From: Chondrilla cf. caribensis
Taxonomy: Eukaryota; Porifera; Demospongiae; Chondrillida; Chondrillidae
DNA length: 22,500 nucleotides
Direction: 5' to 3'
NCBI GenBank assembly: GCA_964020155.1
Contig: OZ026554.1
Span: forward strand, 4,282,827 to 4,305,326
This document shows positions 17,016 to 22,500 of this stretch, piece by piece (the stretch's first letter is position 1; every line of letters starts with the position of its first letter). Both the position numbers and the translations under genes were made by a program. The notes beneath the pieces were generated by a model, which was given only the letters and a program-made list of their open reading frames with translations, was not told the DNA's origin and searched no databases.

Positions 17016-18036
17016 GACAACATACACACAGATACGCACACACATACACACACACACACGCACAGTGACCTACGCACGCATTGCAGTGACAGCCACACAA
17101 CAATCCACCACACCCACCCACACTCTACCACCCCTCCCACTCACCCTGTCTTCAGACTACTTTGTCTTTGTGTTTCCTTGTCCAACCAAGACTGATACTC
17201 TTTCTCAAAGATATTTTGATCTTCTTCGAATTGCTTCTTTTTCTCATGAAAATCATTTGTTTGTTGTTCCAGGGTCTTATTGAGGTGATCCTTTCGTCTG
17301 TTCAACTGTGAAACACAAGACATGTACGATCATCTTGTAATCCCATAACTACACACATACGTATGTACACATGTATGTATGTATATGTGCATAGATAGTA
17401 GTAGTAATAGCAGCAGTTAGTCTTACATAACCAGACCCACACACGACTATCTCAACAAGGGTCCTCACATCAGCCTCAATGTCCTTCAATTTCTGCAGCT
17501 TTTCTTGGACTTTCATGTCAAATACTTCTTCCATTTCGACCTCCATTCGCCGCATCTTCTGCTCATGTTCGGCTTTCTCAATTTCAAACTGGGCCAAGGG
17601 ATCCCTATGACGTGAATACGGGCAAGTCACATTAGCACGGTAACATTAATCATCTGCTTTGTGTGTGTGTACGTGCATGTGTGTGTGTGTGCACGTGTGT
17701 ATTTATGGAAGCATATGTATGTACGTACATACGTATATGTGTGCATGTGCTTTGGATTATCCCTGCAACCAGCTAACCTATCAGGTGGTGTCATGATCTT
17801 GTGCTCAGATGGTCCTAGAACACCGGCTAGCTTCTGCAAACGATAGTTCTCGTAATGTAGATTGCTAGTGACATCCTTCAGATCTTGCATGTGTGTTCGG
17901 ATGAGCATGCTTCGAAGTGTAGTGAAGTCGCAGTGTTCCACATTATCCACTGCAAGTACGTATAAGAGGAGCGAAACAGTCAACACTAACACACAAATAC
18001 ATGTGTGCGCACACACAAACCCATCACCACACGGCG

Positions 18037-18076
<40 letters not shown>

Positions 18077-18646
18077 CACACACGTGTGTTGGAATGATAA
18101 GATGAGGACAGTCATCCAAATGATGTACAGGGTGTACCACACTGAGGAGCTCAAATGAGAGCGAAACAGCTGTCTGTGGTTACTTTTTGAGGATTTGGAT
18201 GACTGGGAGGTAATCACTGGTTGCCATCAAAATCGGACTTCGGTCTCCCAGCTGATAGAGACTTTGGTCTATTTTCAGCTGGTTCGGCGTAAATCCAGTG
18301 ATACAATTTGTCAAAAGTAACATACATACATACATATATTTCAAGACATCTGTCCATATGTACAAATGTACACATACGTACATCTTAGCACACTTGTAAA
18401 CACATGTGAACATGGTGCAACCAAATCACACGCACACCACGAGTCCCGCACCTTCTACGATGCCCCACGGATAGACTCTCCCTCTAACTTTCTTCCCTCC
18501 GGTCTCCAGCACTGAGTTGCTGCCAATCACAGCAAATGGCATGGCCTCCTGCAGATCAAAGTGAAACGTGAATACCTCAAATAAACTACTGCACACAGTT
18601 ACCGTAAGTATATACACAGAAGAGAACTCTTGTACACACACACACA

Positions 18647-18742
<96 letters not shown>

Positions 18743-19908
18743 CCCTTAGCTTCCTATTGGCTACGGCATCATCTTCGTCATAATCAGTATCAGGAAATTG
18801 GTAGATACTAATCTTGTTTTCAGCAATCTGCTGTAATACCTGTAACACACAACAGTAGCTCTAGTTACAGCTAGCTACAATGCATATACATATGTATGCA
18901 ACGTTGATATAGCCTGCCACTAAGGACAACACGAGGTGCCTACAGAACACATTTTTAGTTACTGAGTTAAGACCCACTTCCACTTCCATTTTTAATTCCA
19001 CTCCCATTTCCCCTTACAAGTTGAAGAACAAACACATGCGAGACATGTTGAAAGATATGCATACTACAAACACACCATACACGGGTACAACCTACATACA
19101 TACGTCTGTACGCTACGTATGTACACGTGTGATAGAGCATACGTAGTTGGAGTATAGTGTGGAGGGCAGCATCAGAACCAAAACAATGCATTGTGATATC
19201 AACGAATGCACTCATTAGAGGTGTCAGTACAGCAACATTTCATCCTCTGCCACCTCCCCAATCACATATGGAGTGGTACAAGCACATACATATGAATGTA
19301 CAGTAGAAGTGATACAGGCACACACACATGTGTAGAAGTGATACAGGTAGACACATATGTACAAGTGATACAGGCACACACACACATGTACGTAGAAGTG
19401 ATACAGGTACACACATACGTAGAAGTGATACAGGCACACACACACATACGTATGTAGAAGTGATACAGGCACACACACACATATGTAGAAGTGATACAGG
19501 CACACTGATACAGGTTAAGATGAAAGGAATTAACTACATAAGCACACTGGTTTAGGTAAAACACAAAAAACAAATAAAATGGTGCATTACAAAGGTCTTC
19601 ATATGTTCAAATGTGAGTGGATTACGTGTTGGACTAGATTAGGAACATTAGATTTTTTGTTTGACTTCGTTACAAGTCTAAAATGGAGGTCCGACTTACC
19701 ACTTTCTTGAAACGTTCACATTCGTCAGCTGCAAATGTGTCAGCCTTTGCAATGACAGGGACAATATTGACCTGTTGAGGGAGGTACGATGAACACTAGA
19801 TGAGGTACACACACAAACAGTGGCATTGAGCATGCAAGCAAACATAAGTACACATGGACATACGAACACACATGTACACGCATACACACACGCACGCACA
19901 TACCCACA

Positions 19909-19945
<37 letters not shown>

Positions 19946-19968
19946 GCACGCACACACACACACATGCA

Positions 19969-20000
<32 letters not shown>

Positions 20001-20010
20001 CACACGCACA

Positions 20011-20047
<37 letters not shown>

Positions 20048-20049
20048 GC

Positions 20050-20105
<56 letters not shown>

Positions 20106-21266
20106 ACACACACACACACACACCTTGCTGTGCAGTCTCTTCATAAACTCTATATCTAAAGGCTTCAATCTACACAACGAGAACAAAACACCGTTTGTTC
20201 AGCATATTATACTGATATAGAGAGGCTCATATGGAACCAAAAAGCATGAAATCCTTCAAGTTTGTACAACAGTGAATAAATACACGTAATAAACACCTGA
20301 TATAATAGCCAATTCCCTTCTACGAGTTACCACTTTAATGTTTCCTAACTGCTATTCCTACTATTAGCAAGTTAGCACTCCCTTGCGCTACTAACATCTA
20401 TGCATACCCTAAAATCCCCAAAACTACTCAAAGTGCTGAGAAACACGCACTCACACTCCCAAAGGGCATGGCAGTCATGTCCAAGGTATGCATTACGTCA
20501 AGTACGCATATGCACACACACGGGAGGAAGGTTATTCTAGCGAGGTACACAAATTCCATTAGCTGTGTACATACAGTATACGTGTGTACAGACAACCTGT
20601 GCTTGCTCACACCAGTTACAGTGCATGTGTTTGTGTGGGAGAGGGATTCCAGAGACATTCGTGTTCGATGGAGTGAGACGTAAACGCAAGGTTATTTTCA
20701 TAAGAACACGGATCCAACAAGCTCACATTTAGACCTTTTAATTTAAATTCCATTCCTCGATGTCATCACCAAGGAGCAGCCAATCCGTTAGCAGATATAG
20801 AAAGCCATATTAACTGTGGTTTTTTGCACCGATAACACAGCCGGTGATAGTAGACATGCCATATAAGGAAACACACAAGGATTCCTCAGGTTGATGAGCA
20901 CATTCAATATGTTTAGGACAATTACAGCTGCACTAGTGGGGTTTCTTGTGAAATTTGAACACACTATGGAGACAGGTACGGGATGACAGTACAAGATGGC
21001 TTCTGCAGGTTATTCTACTCCTGAATGGTTCCCCAGAGCTGACTGGCATTCATAAGACAGGATGTATGCACAATACCACATGAACACACCAACATATAAC
21101 AGCACACAGCACATGTATGTGGATGTGCCTTCAAGAGGTAACGTACCCATTGGACCTCTCATCACCCAAGACTACCTTCTGAAGGTCCTCGCTACCCTAG
21201 ACTAACATACTCAGCAAAACCACTGAATCCTACACTAGAACTCCCCAAACCTGAACACCACTCTTC

Positions 21267-21305
<39 letters not shown>

Positions 21306-22203
21306 CCCTCCAAAACATACATACATACTGTGAGTACTTGCTCCTCTTGAACCAGACCCACCAACCATCTAACTGATGTGGCGATGAGCAGCAAAGAGCT
21401 CTCTAACCCAACCCAATGTGAAACAGCCCTAATACTTACCCATGCCCACTCGGTGCAATGAAATACAAGCAACAATGGACTCTCCGATCACTGATAGCTC
21501 CGCGCGACACTCTTGACTCTTGGTTGAGGTAGTCCTCAAACTTGGAGTCTATGTGATTCAGAATGGGCTCCCAGCTGCAGCGACAAACAGAAGTTATGGT
21601 TGAGGTACGGAATCTTACATCGAATGAGGGAGGCCTCCCACTGAGACCACTAGATTATAGAGGTTCACTCAGTATAGTCTACAAAGATGGGGAGATCTCA
21701 ACATGTGGGTAGATTATAGAGGTTCGCTCAGTACAGTCTACAATGATGGGGAGATCTCAACATGTGGGTAGATTATAGAGGTTCACTCAGTACAGTCTAC
21801 AGTGATGGGGAGATCTCAACATGTGAGTAGATAACAGAGGTTCACTTAATACAGTCTACAATGATGGGGAGATCTCAACATGTGGGTAGATTATAGAGGC
21901 TCACTCAGTACAGTCTACAAAGATGGGGAGACATCAACATTTGGGCAGAAATACGTACTAAGCACCCAGTGAGATGAAGCAGTGAAAGTGTCAGTGTGAA
22001 ATAGGGATGAGTAATGAAGGGAAAGTGCGTGTGAGGAAATTGGATTGAGAATGCAGCTGTACAGTACAGTACACAAGGTTAAGGAGAGGAAGTGAGGTAG
22101 ATAAAAAAACAGGTTGCACAGATACACATACCTGTACCACTGCGAATTATCTACAGTGTTCATGTGCGCATGTATGTATGTACAACTGGGAATTGTGTGT
22201 GTG

Positions 22204-22245
<42 letters not shown>

Positions 22246-22384
22246 ATTCACATACGTACGTATGCATGCACTCATGTACATACCACTGGGAATTGTCTAC
22301 TAGTTCTCCAAATCCTGGCGAGTCCACCAAAGTTAGTTCCAACTTGACTCCATTCTCTTCTATACATACGGTAGATTCATTGAC
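16798..22384 (-). CDS. SEPTIN7-like: Septin, SEPTIN7-like, last 10 exons (5' part outside window)
   Basis: GTP-binding filament protein of the septin cytoskeleton. Minus-strand exons: 22384-22284, 21574-21440, 20169-20124, 19771-19700, 18839-18744, 18548-18452, 17949-17778, 17604-17469, 17305-17145, 16831-16798. All have GT/AG borders and phases join, giving 349 residues plus TGA. Visible parts in order: switch II/G3 ([15 protein letters not shown]), [29 protein letters not shown]4 AKAD, AVIGSN, and the septin unique element (RVYPWG to [20 protein letters not shown]). A C-terminal coiled coil ([20 protein letters not shown] to [15 protein letters not shown]) ends in the Lys-rich [10 protein letters not shown]. 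The PLAQ-E-EKAEH coiled-coil start and [12 protein letters not shown] closely match SEPTIN7, the family member central to hetero-octamers. The P-loop exons lie beyond the right edge. Ser replaces the usual Thr in DTPGFGD. Confidence 0.95.
16968..17064. repeat. (CA)n microsatellite in septin last intron
   Basis: Interrupted CA tract (AAACAC, GACAAC and similar) in the intron between the last two coding exons. Confidence 0.93.
18036..18085. repeat. (CA)n microsatellite in septin intron
   Basis: About 50 bp of CA with one AAAC interruption, about 90 bp from the acceptor at 17950. Confidence 0.94.
18633..18740. repeat. Compound (CA)n(CT)n(CA)n microsatellite abutting a septin donor
   Basis: CA (18633-18649), CT (18650-18679), then CA (18680-18739). 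The last CA lies directly against the donor of the exon 18839-18744, so the intron begins gttagtgtgtgt in the transcript. Confidence 0.95.
19300..19510. repeat. 28-33-bp minisatellite in septin intron
   Basis: About eight units of GTAGAAGTGATACAGG separated by variable CACACACACATAC spacers, so a minisatellite with embedded CA microsatellites. It lies between the exons at 19771-19700 and 18839-18744. Confidence 0.93.
19882..20123. repeat. (CA)n microsatellite forming a septin splice donor
   Basis: About 240 bp of CA with CGCA interruptions. In the transcript it is GT-rich and starts exactly at the exon border: AGCAAG|gtgtgtgt at 20124/20123. The donor GT is the first dinucleotide of the repeat. 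Confidence 0.95.
21269..21301. repeat. (CA)n microsatellite in septin intron
   Basis: About 33 bp of pure CA in the 1.27 kb intron between exons 21574-21440 and 20169-20124. The rest of that intron is unique sequence with no recognised gene. Confidence 0.95.
21653..21947. repeat. 59-bp minisatellite, five units, in septin intron
   Basis: Units start at 21653, 21712, 21771, 21830 and 21889 with GATTATAGAGGTTC and end AACATGTGGGTA. The last two are more diverged. It lies about 80 bp from the acceptor of the exon 21574-21440. Confidence 0.95.
22135..22300 (-). repeat. Copies of a septin exon end and donor in the intron
   Basis: The end of exon 22384-22284 with its donor (22281-22300, VDNSQ|W) recurs at 22135-22154 with 2 differences in 20. 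A shorter copy lies at 22181-22196 (AATTCCCAGT). A TG/CA microsatellite (22195-22243) separates the copies. The two differences in the far copy are synonymous (GAC/GAT, TCC/TCG). Confidence 0.75.
22195..22243. repeat. (TG)n microsatellite in septin intron
   Basis: About 49 bp of TG, about 40 bp downstream of the exon 22384-22284 donor in transcript orientation. Confidence 0.95.
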
Positions 22385-22500
22385 CTAAAGTATAGAAAAA
22401 TCAGCATAAAGATATGAACAACATTACTTATATATGTACAAGGATTGGCAGGTTCAATGAAACTTCAAAATCATGTACGTATGTACTTAAGTACATAGAT

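Noticed and set aside
20428..20530. Alternative septin exon (minus-strand [13 protein letters not shown] resembling LDxxxM and AMPF segments)
   Set aside because: The similarity is only a few residues, no acceptor lies at the right place, and the flanking exons already join in phase.

Overview
The window is intron-rich, microsatellite-dense eukaryotic DNA from an animal. The metazoan assignment rests on a K-Cl cotransporter, a PTB-domain adaptor and a SEPTIN7-type septin. The low-complexity texture (many GTATGTAC/CATACGTAC tracts) and compact introns suggest an early-branching marine invertebrate, perhaps a demosponge; that is a guess. No bacterial genes, operons, CRISPR arrays or functional tRNA/rRNA genes were found.

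Layout. (1) 102-7952, minus strand: the first 14 coding exons (599 residues, every exon junction in phase) of a cation-chloride cotransporter of the KCC type. It runs from the start codon through most of the membrane domain; the C-terminal domain lies beyond position 1. (2) 9374-10006, minus strand: an intronless 210-residue PTB/PID adaptor resembling PID1/FAM43. (3) 11192-13903, plus strand: a spliced gene I do not recognise, with two visible coding exons separated by a 1.47 kb intron that holds an 865-bp higher-order CA repeat. (4) 13902-16245: a mobile-element cluster made of a 278-bp MITE, a 5'-truncated non-LTR retrotransposon with an open C-terminal reverse-transcriptase ORF, a tRNA-derived SINE and diverged duplicated blocks. 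(5) 16798-22384, minus strand: the last 10 exons (349 residues plus stop) of a SEPTIN7-like septin; the P-loop exons lie beyond the right edge.

The genes show no functional link; they are ordinary animal neighbours. What stands out is the repeat architecture. About 19 (CA)n/(TG)n tracts and seven minisatellites fill the introns, often within tens of bases of splice sites. In several places splice sites have themselves been copied or built from repeats. An exon 3' end plus donor is copied into the downstream intron of both the KCC and the septin gene. One KCC acceptor is triplicated as a 40-bp tandem repeat, and one septin donor is the first unit of a (GT)n tract. I did not find a convincing new multi-gene system; this repeat and splice-site interplay is the most notable signal.
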